Shown here: in pieces, positions 8,387 to 16,702 of the stretch
How the letters are laid out: each line of letters starts with the position of its first letter
Numbering within the stretch: the stretch's first letter is position 1
The notes under the pieces: generated by a model
What the model saw: only the letters and a program-made list of their open reading frames with translations
Database searches by the model: none
Told to the model about the DNA's origin: nothing
Assembly (NCBI RefSeq): GCF_000350525.1
Contig: NZ_AOCN01000027.1
Coordinates: 27,101 to 91,100 of the forward strand
DNA length: 64,000 bases
Direction of reading: 5' to 3'
Source: Leucobacter salsicius M1-8
Lineage (GTDB): Bacteria > Actinomycetota > Actinomycetes > Actinomycetales > Microbacteriaceae
Position numbers and translations under genes: made by a program

Positions 8387-11199
8387 CAGGCAGCGCTCCC
8401 CTCGAGTTTTTCAAACTTGGTGGTGTCTGCGAGCCCATTGCTTGCCGAGCCTCGCTTGAGTTTCTTCCAGTTCCACGCGATCGTGGCGGTGATCGCGATG
8501 ATGATGAGGCCCTGGAGCACGTTGACGATCGGGAACGGAACCCCGATGGCTTGGATGCCGGTGGATCCGGCCATCATGGTCGCGTAGAACAGTGCTGCGA
8601 CCATCGAAGCCCATGGGTTGAGCCGAGCGAGCAGCGCGACCGTGATGGCGAGGAATCCGAAGCCGGGCGAGAACTGCTGCAGGAACCTGCCGCCGTTCGG
8701 GCCGATCACATACAGCGCGCCGGCGAATCCTGCGACGGCGCCTGAGAGCACCATCACCTGGATCGACATGCGCTTCACCGAGACGCCCGTGTACTCGGCG
8801 AACCGGTTCATCTCGCCGAGCTGCTTGACCTTGAGCCCCCACGCCGAGCGGTTCAGCACGAGCGCGATGATCACGGCGACGACGATCGCGATGATCAGGT
8901 CGGGGCCGATGCCATAGGCCGCATCGAACATCGTGAGCCGCGCCTCGGGGGCGATCTTGGCCGAGCCTGCAATGCCGGCCGACTTGTCCTGGAACGGGCC
9001 CGTCACGAAGAAGTTCGTGATGAGCATCGCGACCTCGCTCAGGAGCAGCGTGGTGACGATGATGTCAACCCGCCAGAAGCCGTACAGCCAGCCGGGCAGG
9101 AGTCCCCACAGTGCACCCGCGAGCGTGCCGAAGCCGAGCACGAGGATGGTGAGGGTGAGGGGCGGGAGGTCGGTAAACGTAAACCCGGCGTAGGCGCCGA
9201 AGAAGGCGCCGAAGTACATTTGCCCCTCGGCACCAATGTTGAAGAAGCCGGCCCTGAACGAGACGATCGTCGCGGCCGACACAATGGCCAGCGGCACGAA
9301 CATGGCGATGGTGTTCGCGACGCCGAAGGGGGTGCGCCACCCCGAGGTGAAGAGTTCGATGTACGCCTCGATCGGATTCTTACCGATTGCGAGAATCACG
9401 AAGGCGCCGATCACGAGTGCGACGAGCACGGCGAGCACGGGCTGCGCCGCCCCCGTAAACGCTCGAGTCGCGAGGTTCGCGAAGAACCTGGGCTGGCGAT
9501 CGACGGGAATGGTGACGGCGGTCGTATCGAATTCGGGGCCCGCTACCGTGACGCTGTCGGTCACCAGCTGGGTCATCGCCTGCCCGGCACCCGAGGCCTC
9601 GAGCTCCTGCTGCACGCGCGCGTGCTCTGCTTCAGCCTCGGCCAGCGCCTCGGGCGTCGGGGTAGTGCCGGCCATCGCCAGGCCCACCGCGACCTCGCTC
9701 ATGTTTTCCTGCGTGAACTCGGCCACCAGCTCCCCGCGGAACATCACGAACAGCCGGTCCGACAGGCTCATGACCTCGTTGAGGTCGGCCGAGACGAGCA
9801 GCACGCCCGCCCCGCGGTCGCGTGCCGCCACGATCGAGTTGTGCACGAACTCCATGGCTCCCACGTCGACGCCGCGGGTCGGTTGCGAGATCACGAGCAG
9901 ATCGGGGTCCGCGCTGAACTCGCGCGCGATGATGACCTTCTGCATGTTGCCGCCCGACAGCTCACCGATCGCGGTGGCCGGTTCGGCTCCGCGCACGTCA
10001 AACTTGGCGATCAGCTTCTTTGCGTAATCGCGGGCACGTGCGAGCGACAGCCATCCGGCCCGGGTGAGCGGGGGCGATACGTCCTGGGGCGACAGATTGG
10101 TCGCGGCAATGTTCTCGGTAATGGAGAGCGCGGGCCCTGCCCCCTCGTCGTGCCGGTCCTCCGGTACGTAGGCAAGGCCAGCCTCGCGGCGGGCATGCAC
10201 GCTCGCGCGCGTCATATCCTTGCCCGCGATCCGGATCGAGCCGCGCGGTACCTCGTGCATACCGGCGACCATGCCGGCCAGCTCGGATTGCCCGTTCCCC
10301 TCGACTCCGGCGATGCCTACGATTTCACCGCGGCGTACCGTGAGCGAGACGTTGTTGACGGCGATGATGCCGCGGGAGTCGACGGCTGACACCCCGTCGA
10401 GGTTGAGCACCTCGTCGACCGGGTGTGCCTCGGTGTGTTTGATGCGCAGCAGTACTTCGCGCCCGACCATCATAGTGGCGATGTCGGACTGGCTGAGGCC
10501 TGCCGCCAGCTGGGTCGCGATGTGTTTGCCATCGCGAATCACCGTGATGTCGTCGGCGACGGCGAGCACCTCCCCCAGCTTGTGTGAGATAAACACGACG
10601 GCACAGCCCTTGGCGGCGAGATCGTGCACGACGACAAAGAGCTCGTCGGCCTCTGCCGGGGTGAGCACGGCCGTGGGCTCGTCGAGAATGAGGAGCCGGG
10701 TGTCGTGCGACAGCGCCTTCAGGATTTCTACGCGCTGGCGTTCGCCCACCGAGAGGTCTTGCACGATCTCGGTCGGGTCGATTGCGAGCCCAAATCGTTC
10801 GGAGAGCTCGGTGACACGAGCGGCCATCGCCTGCTGGTCGAGTCTGCCGAGCGGGGTGGTGAGTTCCTTGCCGAGGAAGACGTTTGAGGCGACCGACAGG
10901 GAGGGCACAAGCTTAAAGTGTTGATGCACCATGCCGATACCGAGGGCGTCCGCCTGATTGGGGTCGTCTACGGTCACCGGAGTGCCGTCAAACAGGATCT
11001 GACCTGCGTTGGGCTGCAGGTTGCCCGAGATCATGTTCATCAGCGTCGTCTTGCCTGCGCCGTTCTCGCCCACGATCGCGTGTACGCGCCCCGGCCAGAA
11101 CGAGACCGAGACATTTTCGTTGGCGATCTTCTCACCAAAGGTTTTCGTAATGCCCTTCAGCTCGAGGATCGGAGCGTTCGCTTTCACCGCGGTGTTCAT
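8386..11199 (-). CDS. Nucleoside ABC transporter: double ATPase fused to a permease domain
   Basis: One uninterrupted 937-residue frame from ATG 11199. Residues 1 to about 515 form a duplicated ABC ATPase of the RbsA/NupO kind: Walker A GENGAGKTT (44-52), signature LSVGE and Walker B LLILDEPT. The second half has the usual degenerate loop GVEGNGQSEL, signature LSGGNMQ and Walker B LLVISQPTRG. A linker of about 75 residues rich in Ala and Glu follows. Residues about 590-937 are a NupP-like permease with SFRAGFFNIGAEGQMYFGA and several membrane helices. Normally these are two genes. An internal Met at 9576 could serve as a separate permease start, but no stop codon separates the parts. It belongs to the BMP-family nucleoside uptake operon. 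Confidence 0.88.
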   Translation of the reverse strand: MNTAVKANAPILELKGITKTFGEKIANENVSVSFWPGRVHAIVGENGAGKTTLMNMISGNLQPNAGQILFDGTPVTVDDPNQADALGIGMVHQHFKLVPSLSVASNVFLGKELTTPLGRLDQQAMAARVTELSERFGLAIDPTEIVQDLSVGERQRVEILKALSHDTRLLILDEPTAVLTPAEADELFVVVHDLAAKGCAVVFISHKLGEVLAVADDITVIRDGKHIATQLAAGLSQSDIATMMVGREVLLRIKHTEAHPVDEVLNLDGVSAVDSRGIIAVNNVSLTVRRGEIVGIAGVEGNGQSELAGMVAGMHEVPRGSIRIAGKDMTRASVHARREAGLAYVPEDRHDEGAGPALSITENIAATNLSPQDVSPPLTRAGWLSLARARDYAKKLIAKFDVRGAEPATAIGELSGGNMQKVIIAREFSADPDLLVISQPTRGVDVGAMEFVHNSIVAARDRGAGVLLVSADLNEVMSLSDRLFVMFRGELVAEFTQENMSEVAVGLAMAGTTPTPEALAEAEAEHARVQQELEASGAGQAMTQLVTDSVTVAGPEFDTTAVTIPVDRQPRFFANLATRAFTGAAQPVLAVLVALVIGAFVILAIGKNPIEAYIELFTSGWRTPFGVANTIAMFVPLAIVSAATIVSFRAGFFNIGAEGQMYFGAFFGAYAGFTFTDLPPLTLTILVLGFGTLAGALWGLLPGWLYGFWRVDIIVTTLLLSEVAMLITNFFVTGPFQDKSAGIAGSAKIAPEARLTMFDAAYGIGPDLIIAIVVAVIIALVLNRSAWGLKVKQLGEMNRFAEYTGVSVKRMSIQVMVLSGAVAGFAGALYVIGPNGGRFLQQFSPGFGFLAITVALLARLNPWASMVAALFYATMMAGSTGIQAIGVPFPIVNVLQGLIIIAITATIAWNWKKLKRGSASNGLADTTKFEKLEGSAA

Positions 11200-11235
11200 G
11201 TGAGATCCATTCCCGTGAGTCCCTTCGGGGTGATT

Positions 11236-11265
11236 CGGGTGGTGGCCCCGTGAGGCCACCACCCG
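11236..11265 (-). other. Intercistronic hairpin between lipoprotein and transporter genes
   Basis: A perfect 12-bp stem (11236-11247 with 11254-11265, 6-nt loop) lies in the 83-bp gap. No T-run follows on the reverse strand, so it looks more like an mRNA-stabilising or attenuating hairpin than a strong terminator. Such hairpins commonly raise the level of the binding-protein message over that of the transporter. Confidence 0.6.
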
Positions 11266-11282
11266 GTGAGGTACTGAGGCGG

Positions 11283-12341
11283 CTACTCGCTCGCCGTGGG
11301 CACCTCGATCTCGCCCGAGATCACCTTCTGCTTGTACTCCTCAATCTGGGCGATCATGTCGTCGGGCACGAGCCCACCGTTGTCGTCGAATGTGAGGCCG
11401 ACGCCGTCGTTTGCCAGACCGTAGGCCGTGGTCTCGCCGAACTTGAGCTTGCCGTCCTTGGCATCATTGACCGCGAGCACGATCGAGTTGCCAATGTTCT
11501 TGAGCATCGATGCGAGGATGTGGCCCTCTTGCAGCGTGTTTTGGTTGCTGTCGACGCCAATGCCATACTTGTTGGCGTCCTTTGCGGCTTGCAACGCGCC
11601 CACGCCCGCGCCACCCGCGACCTGGAAGACGACGCCCGCGCCGTCGTCGAACATGCCCTTGCCGAGGTCGTAGCCCTTGGCCGAGTCGGCAAAGTCACCG
11701 ACGTAGCTCACGAGCACCTCAATCTTGGGGTCGACCGATTCGACGCCCTTCTCGAATCCGACCACGAAGTCGTTAATGACCGGAATGTCCATGCCGCCGA
11801 CGACACCGACCTTCGTGGATCCCTCGGCGAGCGGGAACGTGTCGGGGTTCGTCACCGCGAGGGCGGCAAGCACGCCCGCGAGGTACGAGCCCTCGTTCTG
11901 CTTGTAAACGATCGACGCCACATTGGGAGCCTCAACCACGGCGTCGTAGTAGACGTACTGCTGGTCAGGGAACTTCGGTGCGGCCTCGGCGAGGATGTCG
12001 GTCATCTGGGTGGTGCCCGTCACGACAATGTCCCAGTCGCCCGTCGACACCGACTCGAGGTTCGCCTTCCACTGGGCCGGGTTGTTGACGTCGGCCTGCA
12101 GCGTCTTCGTCTCGTTGCCTTCGCCCTTCAGCTCCTCGATGCCGCGCTCGGCGTCATCGAAGAAACCCTGGTCGCCCAGGTTGCCGTTGACCACGTTCGC
12201 GATCTTGAACGGGGCATCGCCGCCGGCGTCACCCGATCCGGCATCGCCTCCACCGCCAGAGCCACCGCCGCTGCAGCCCGAGAGGGCGAGCGCCGCGGTC
12301 GCGGCGAGAGCCAGGCCGCTGAGTAAGTGCTTCTTCTTCAT
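11283..12341 (-). CDS. BMP-family nucleoside-binding lipoprotein
   Basis: This 352-residue exported lipoprotein has a positively charged N-terminus (MKKKHLLS), a hydrophobic segment and a lipobox LSGC with the lipidated Cys at 23. A Gly/Ser/Asp linker leads into the BMP fold (basic membrane protein, PnrA-like). The family binds purine and other nucleosides. Visible family stretches are GDQGFFDDAERGIEEL, VGVVGGMDIPVI and VVFQVAGGAGVG. The ATG follows AAAGGAG. It is the substrate-binding part of the ABC system encoded directly downstream. Confidence 0.9.
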   Translation of the reverse strand: MKKKHLLSGLALAATAALALSGCSGGGSGGGGDAGSGDAGGDAPFKIANVVNGNLGDQGFFDDAERGIEELKGEGNETKTLQADVNNPAQWKANLESVSTGDWDIVVTGTTQMTDILAEAAPKFPDQQYVYYDAVVEAPNVASIVYKQNEGSYLAGVLAALAVTNPDTFPLAEGSTKVGVVGGMDIPVINDFVVGFEKGVESVDPKIEVLVSYVGDFADSAKGYDLGKGMFDDGAGVVFQVAGGAGVGALQAAKDANKYGIGVDSNQNTLQEGHILASMLKNIGNSIVLAVNDAKDGKLKFGETTAYGLANDGVGLTFDDNGGLVPDDMIAQIEEYKQKVISGEIEVPTASE

Positions 12342-12420
12342 GAGAACTCCTTTGTTCGTGTACTGATGTTCGTGTGCTGCTGAGGGTTGTGTGAGCCGGT
12401 GACCGCCGGTGAGAATGCTC

Positions 12421-13473
12421 CTAGGGCGGCCCGCACCCGCAGGTGTCGCGGCGCGTCAGTTCCGTCGGAAGCACGAGGTGCATCGCGGCCCGATCGCTCG
12501 CCGGATCGGCAATGATCCGGCCGAGCATGCCCACCGCTTCGGTGGCGAGCTGCGCGTAGGGCTGCGTTATCGTGGTGAGGCGGGGAGTCGTGTATTCGCT
12601 GAGTTTCGTGCCGTCGAACCCGACGATCGCGAGGTCTGCGCCCGGGGTTCGGCCGACATCCGCCACCGCGCGCAGCACGCCCATCGCCTGCATGTCGGAG
12701 GCGACGAAGATGGCGTCGACCGAGGGATCCCTGCGCAGCAGCTCCGTGGCCGCCGTGTACCCCGAGTCCACCGTGAACGCCCCGTAGCTGAGCAGCGGTG
12801 ATACCGGCTGTGCCTCCCCGACCCGGGTTCCGGCGGCAACTCCTCCGCCCACGAGCCCCGCGTCAGCGAGCGCCTCGCTCCAGCCCCGGGCCCTGTCCCT
12901 CGCCGACGAGAGCTCAGCCCCGCCGGTGATGCAGGCGATCCGGCGCCGACCGTGCTCGACGAGGTGTTCCGTGGCGACGCGGGCGCCGCCGATGTTGTCG
13001 ACGACCACGGAGGGAACATCGAGGCCCGGCGGCAGACGGTCAAGTGACACTGCGGGCATTCGCCGTTTGCTGATCTCACGCCAACCCTCTTCGAAGCCGG
13101 CCCCGAACACGGCGATCACGCCGTCGACCTGGCGATCCCGAAACGCGCGCAGGTACCCGAGCTCTCGGCCGGCATCGTCGGCCCCGTTGCCCAGCAGCAC
13201 CACCAGGTTCGACGCGAGGGCGGCGTCCTCGACCGCAGAGGCGAGCTCGGCGAAGTAGGGGTTCGACGAGTCGGGGATGAGGAGCCCCAGCGTGTGCGAG
13301 CGGGAGGTCGCCAGGCTGCGAGCGAGCGCATTGGGACGGTAGTCGAGCTCGAGAATGGCCGCTTCAACACGCAACCGCGTCTCGTCTGACACCGGATGGG
13401 AACCGTTGAGCACATACGACACCACGGCGGGGCTGACTCCAGCCCTGCGCGCAACGTCTACTCGTCCCACCAT
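12421..13473 (-). CDS. LacI-family transcriptional regulator
   Basis: The product is 350 residues from ATG 13473, chosen because AAGGAC lies just upstream and the LacI helix-turn-helix begins at once (VDVARRAGVSPAVVSYVLNG). The hinge helix RPNALARSLA and a periplasmic-binding-protein-like sensor domain follow. The C-terminus RRDTCGC is typical of the family. It is the first gene of the leftward nucleoside operon and divergent from psuG. It is therefore inferred to control one or both promoters in the shared intergenic region; effector unknown, with ribose, nucleosides or pseudouridine the obvious candidates. Confidence 0.9.
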   Translation of the reverse strand: MVGRVDVARRAGVSPAVVSYVLNGSHPVSDETRLRVEAAILELDYRPNALARSLATSRSHTLGLLIPDSSNPYFAELASAVEDAALASNLVVLLGNGADDAGRELGYLRAFRDRQVDGVIAVFGAGFEEGWREISKRRMPAVSLDRLPPGLDVPSVVVDNIGGARVATEHLVEHGRRRIACITGGAELSSARDRARGWSEALADAGLVGGGVAAGTRVGEAQPVSPLLSYGAFTVDSGYTAATELLRRDPSVDAIFVASDMQAMGVLRAVADVGRTPGADLAIVGFDGTKLSEYTTPRLTTITQPYAQLATEAVGMLGRIIADPASDRAAMHLVLPTELTRRDTCGCGPP

Positions 13474-13541
13474 CTGATTCACGTCCTTGTGTTCTGATGC
13501 TCGGCGGTCAGCGGTGACCACCGTCCCGAAACCCGGGTTTC

Positions 13542-13570
13542 GTGTGTCGTCAAGTATCGCCACGACACAC
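13542..13570. promoter_or_regulatory. Operator-like inverted repeat over the predicted lacI-operon promoter
   Basis: GTGTGTCGT (13542-13550) and ACGACACAC (13562-13570) are perfect 9-bp complements with an 11-bp spacer. The dyad spans the spacer, -10 and start region of the leftward promoter predicted here, a position suited to repression. Confidence 0.55.
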
Positions 13571-13581
13571 CCTGACGTAAA
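13553..13581 (-). promoter_or_regulatory. Predicted leftward promoter for the nucleoside operon
   Basis: On the reverse strand there is a -35-like TTTACG (13576-13581), a 17-bp spacer and a -10-like GATACT (13553-13558). The lacI-type gene starts 80 bp downstream. The match is moderate and unverified. Confidence 0.45.
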
Positions 13582-13637
13582 CCCCACCAACAAGCTTCGT
13601 GACCGAGTTGTGATGAACGGCGCCACGCAAACACCAC

Positions 13638-13667
13638 TTGCCCGGCGCGGGTTTTGCGGCGTATGGT
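13638..13667 (+). promoter_or_regulatory. Predicted promoter for psuG-psuK
   Basis: TTGCCC (13638-13643) and TATGGT (13662-13667) are spaced by 18 bp and would start the transcript near 13674. The dyad at 13681-13696 follows immediately. Confidence 0.45.
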
Positions 13668-13680
13668 GGCCGCACGCGTC

Positions 13681-13696
13681 ATCGCAACGGTGCGAT
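13681..13696. promoter_or_regulatory. Operator-like inverted repeat in the psuG leader
   Basis: ATCGCA and TGCGAT flank ACGG, giving a perfect 6-bp dyad in a 16-bp site. It lies between the predicted psuG promoter and the ribosome-binding sequence. Size and position fit a LacI-family operator, though the sequence differs from the dyad at 13542-13570. Confidence 0.5.
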
Positions 13697-13718
13697 CGCT
13701 TGGAAAGGCAACCCCAAC

Positions 13719-14648
13719 ATGTCTCAAGGTCTGCTACACGTGTCAGATGAAGTGCGTGACGCCGTCGCCGCGGGCAAGCCCGTGCTCGCCCTCGAGTCCA
13801 CGATTTTCACGCACGGCCTGCCACGCCCGCACAACGAAGAGCTGGCCCTCGCAACCGAGCAACAGGTGCGCGAGGCGGGAGTCGTGCCGGCCACCATCGG
13901 GGTCGTCGAGGGGCGCCCGACCGTGGGGCTGTCGAGCGATGAGATCGTGCAGCTCTCACGTGATGACTCGGCGGTGAAGGCGAGCCTGCGCGACCTGCCC
14001 ATTGTCGCGGGCAAACGACTGAGCGCAGGCACCACCGTCGCCGCCACTGGTTACTTGGCGCACCTCGCGGGGGTGCGAGTGTTCTCGACCGGCGGGCTGG
14101 GCGGGGTACATCGCGGCGCCGAGACCAGCTTCGACGAGTCAGCCGACCTCGGTACGCTTGCAACGCTGCCCATCGTGGTCGTCAGCGCGGGCGTTAAATC
14201 GATTCTCGATATCGGGCTCACGCTCGAGCGATTGGAAACCCTCAACCTCGCGGTGGTCGGATATCGCACCACCCACTACCCCGGGTTTTACGTCGCTGAT
14301 TCGGGATATAACCTCGAGTATTCGGCGGACTCACCGAGCGAGGTCGCGCGCATGGCCGAGGCCCGCGATGCGCTCCACATCAATTCGACCCTGCTCGTGG
14401 CGAACCCGGTCCCCGAGTCCGAGCAGCTCGACCCCGAGATGCACGACGCGATCCTCGCGCAGGCCTGGGCCGAGGCCGAGAACCGGGGCATCGCGGGCAA
14501 CGACACGACCCCGTTCCTGCTCGACTACATCGCGACACACACGCAGGGCGAGAGCATGCGCGCGAACCTCGCCGCGTATCGCGGCAATGTTGCGCTTGGC
14601 GCCCTGATCGCGGCCGAGCTCACGGGCGGCGCGGGCGGGCGGCCGTGA
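13719..14648 (+). CDS. psuG: Pseudouridine-5'-phosphate glycosidase
   Basis: This 309-residue protein splits pseudouridine 5'-phosphate into uracil and ribose 5-phosphate. Landmarks include LALESTIFTHGLPRPHNEE with the conserved Glu26, and VVVSAGVKSILD with the Lys (K160) that matches the covalent-adduct lysine of the E. coli enzyme. FSTGGLGGVHRGAE and the NPVPE segment are also present. ATG 13719 follows GGAAAGG; the frame opens further left but without a ribosome site. psuK overlaps its stop by four bases (GTGA), so the two-step pseudouridine pathway is encoded as a unit. Confidence 0.93.
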   Translation: MSQGLLHVSDEVRDAVAAGKPVLALESTIFTHGLPRPHNEELALATEQQVREAGVVPATIGVVEGRPTVGLSSDEIVQLSRDDSAVKASLRDLPIVAGKRLSAGTTVAATGYLAHLAGVRVFSTGGLGGVHRGAETSFDESADLGTLATLPIVVVSAGVKSILDIGLTLERLETLNLAVVGYRTTHYPGFYVADSGYNLEYSADSPSEVARMAEARDALHINSTLLVANPVPESEQLDPEMHDAILAQAWAEAENRGIAGNDTTPFLLDYIATHTQGESMRANLAAYRGNVALGALIAAELTGGAGGRP

Positions 14649-15562
14649 CCCAGCATCCCGGCGCGCCAACCTCCACAGCATCAGTTCCCACCGTGGGAGT
14701 CGCGGGTGACCTCGTTGAGGACGTCATCGTGTGGCTCGGCGGCGAGGTCGCCTACGGCACCGACACCCCCTCGCAGATCTTTCGCGTGCGCGGCGGCAGT
14801 GCAGCCAACGTGGCCCACGCACTCGCCGTGCACGACTGCGGTTCACGCCTCATCACTCGCGTCGGGAGCGATGCGGTGGGCGACGGACTCGTGCGCGATC
14901 TCGCCGACTCGGGGGTCGACGTGCGGGCTCAACGCGGCGAGCGCAGCGACACGATCGTGATTCTGATTGACGCCTCTGGCGAGCGCACCATGATGCCGGA
15001 TCGCTCAACCGCCCGCGCGGTAACCCCGTTCGATCCTTTGTGGCTCGACGGGCTCGACTGGCTCCACGTGCCGCTCTACGGCTTCGACTCGACGCGCGAA
15101 TCGGCGGTGTTTGAACGGCTCTGCGCGCAGGCCACGGCGCGAGGCATTCCGCTGAGCGTTGACGTGTCGTCGGTCGGCCTCATTCGGGGGATGGGGCGCG
15201 GGCGGGTGCTCGATTTGCTGCGCCGCATTGCCCCGACCGTGCTGTTCGCCAACGCCGAGGAGGCCGAGGTGCTCGGTCTCGAGGGTGGATCCGCGCCGCC
15301 GCGCGCATGCACCTGGGTGGTGAAGCGGGGCGGGGACCCGATACTGCTGCGCACGGCTTCGGCAACCCGGGAGGTGCCGGTGCCGCGCGTGCCCGAGATC
15401 ATTGACACGACGGGCGCGGGCGACCACTTCGCGGCGGGCTTCTTGGCGGCGTACGCCCGGGATCCGGATCCGGTCGCTGCTGCGCTCGCGGGTTCACACG
15501 CCGCAGCCCATATTCTCGCGATCCCGGGGGCGCACGCCCCCGGGCCGGTCAGCGCCGGTTAG
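14645..15562 (+). CDS. psuK: Pseudouridine kinase (PfkB family)
   Basis: This 305-residue PfkB-type sugar kinase starts at a GTG overlapping the psuG stop. Family motifs are FRVRGGSAANVAHALA near residue 50 and the C-terminal DTTGAGDHFAAGFLAAY with the catalytic Asp and anion-hole Gly residues. On its own it could be any ribose-type kinase. The tight coupling to psuG makes pseudouridine, yielding pseudouridine 5'-phosphate, the best substrate guess. Its stop overlaps the stop of the convergent HTH gene (TTAG, 15559-15562). Confidence 0.85.
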   Translation: MTQHPGAPTSTASVPTVGVAGDLVEDVIVWLGGEVAYGTDTPSQIFRVRGGSAANVAHALAVHDCGSRLITRVGSDAVGDGLVRDLADSGVDVRAQRGERSDTIVILIDASGERTMMPDRSTARAVTPFDPLWLDGLDWLHVPLYGFDSTRESAVFERLCAQATARGIPLSVDVSSVGLIRGMGRGRVLDLLRRIAPTVLFANAEEAEVLGLEGGSAPPRACTWVVKRGGDPILLRTASATREVPVPRVPEIIDTTGAGDHFAAGFLAAYARDPDPVAAALAGSHAAAHILAIPGAHAPGPVSAG

Positions 15563-15861
15563 TTTCGGTACGTGATGCCGCGCACGATCTGGCTCACGGC
15601 CTGCTGGCTCGTGCCGAACTCGGCGGCGAGCGCGGTCTGCGACTCACCAGCGGCGTGACGCTGCCGGATCGACTCAGCCTGCTCGGTGGTGAGCGCGCGC
15701 GTCGCCACGGGCGTCGCGCCCGTCGTGCGTCCCCGCCGCACCGAATCGATCGTGTAGACCGAGACGCCGAAGGCCGCGGCGAGCGCGGCGCGGCCTTCTC
15801 CGGCTTGTGACCGGGCGAGAATGTCGGCGACCTGGTCCTGTGTGAGCGCGGGCGCTGCCAT
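15559..15861 (-). CDS. Small protein with two tandem helix-turn-helix repeats
   Basis: The product is 100 residues built from two similar units of about 41 residues, starting at LTQDQVADILARSQAGEG and LTTEQAESIRQRHAAGES. Each contains a helix-turn-helix (LAAAFGVSVYTIDSVRRG and LAAEFGTSQQAVSQIVRG). The N-terminal ATG follows AAGGAGT. There is no catalytic or sensor domain. The fold resembles the DNA-binding tails of resolvases and homing endonucleases, so it may be a minimal DNA-binding protein or a regulator remnant. It is convergent with and overlaps psuK. Function unknown. Confidence 0.7.
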   Translation of the reverse strand: MAAPALTQDQVADILARSQAGEGRAALAAAFGVSVYTIDSVRRGRTTGATPVATRALTTEQAESIRQRHAAGESQTALAAEFGTSQQAVSQIVRGITYRN

Positions 15862-15940
15862 GTTCGTTACTCCTTGAGTGTGGGTTAGCGCCAGCAGTCG
15901 TTCGCTGCGGCGGCCGTCTGAAACTTGATCGCGGCGACCT

Positions 15941-15961
15941 GAGGCTCCGGCGCCTCTTTTT
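15941..15961 (+). terminator. Intrinsic terminator on the psuGK strand
   Basis: GAGGC / GCCTC (15941-15945 with 15952-15956) with a 6-nt loop is followed by five T residues. The nearest upstream genes on this strand are psuG-psuK. Their mRNA would have to run antisense through the whole HTH gene to reach it. The stem is short. Confidence 0.45.
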
Positions 15962-15975
15962 ACCCTACTCGGGCG

Positions 15976-16626
15976 TTAGTCAGTCTGTGCGAGCAGCCGA
16001 GTCAGCCCCGGCTCGTCATGCAGCCGAGGTTCGGTTCGGAGCTCGGGTCGCACGCCCGCCTTGTCGCGATAGAACTCGCGGATCAGGTTCATGTCGGCCT
16101 CGACGTCGCCCGTGAGGTGGAGCGTGGGGCCGAGCCCTGCGGTGCGGGTGGTGCGGTCGACGAAGCCGAGGCTGACCGGGAGCTCGGCCGCATATGCAAT
16201 GCGATAGAAGCCGCTGCGCCATCCCGACCCCCGTCGGGTGCCCTCCGGCGTCACGACCAACATAAACTGCGGATCGGCTCGCACCCGCGCCACGACCTGA
16301 TCTACAACGCGCTCGGGGTGCGCGCGGTTGACCGCGATGCCTCCCAGCGCTCGCATCACGGGGCCAGCAATCCACCGAAACAGTTCCTGCTTACCGAGCC
16401 AGTGAATGCGGAGCCGGGCATCCCAGGCGATCGCGAGCATGAACACGAAGTCAAGGTTCGACGTGTGCGGCGCTCCGAGGAGGATGCGCGGCCCGGTGAC
16501 CGCGGGAGCCTCGCGCTGGAGGCGCCACTTCGAGAGCCGCCAAAATAGGCGGGCGATGCTGTGCCGGATCCCTGTCATGAGCATGACAGCCACTCTATGC
16601 CGCTCAGCAGTTGCACCCTGTTGCAA
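15976..16626 (-). CDS. 1-acyl-sn-glycerol-3-phosphate acyltransferase-like protein
   Basis: The frame gives 216 residues, although Met15 or Met17 are alternative starts; none has a strong ribosome site. Acyltransferase motifs are visible: APHTSNLDF (the H-x4-D catalytic pair) about residue 52, GKQELFRW, GGIAVNR and VVTPEGTRRG. The family esterifies lysophosphatidate on the membrane inner face. The protein is compact and lacks obvious transmembrane spans beyond a hydrophobic start, as in short actinobacterial paralogues. It lies alone, with no linked lipid gene. Confidence 0.8.
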   Translation of the reverse strand: MQQGATAERHRVAVMLMTGIRHSIARLFWRLSKWRLQREAPAVTGPRILLGAPHTSNLDFVFMLAIAWDARLRIHWLGKQELFRWIAGPVMRALGGIAVNRAHPERVVDQVVARVRADPQFMLVVTPEGTRRGSGWRSGFYRIAYAAELPVSLGFVDRTTRTAGLGPTLHLTGDVEADMNLIREFYRDKAGVRPELRTEPRLHDEPGLTRLLAQTD

Positions 16627-16702
16627 TACCCCCGGGTGACGCTAGGCTGGTGTACAGGAATCCTTTGGCCGAGAATCGGCCGAAGCACTGCAAGGGGGCA
16701 TC

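Noticed and set aside
7413..8438. N-terminal extension of the third nucleoside hydrolase frame
   Set aside because: It is an alternative frame of the permease gene with biased Arg/His composition. The hydrolase fold begins at the ATG at 7412.
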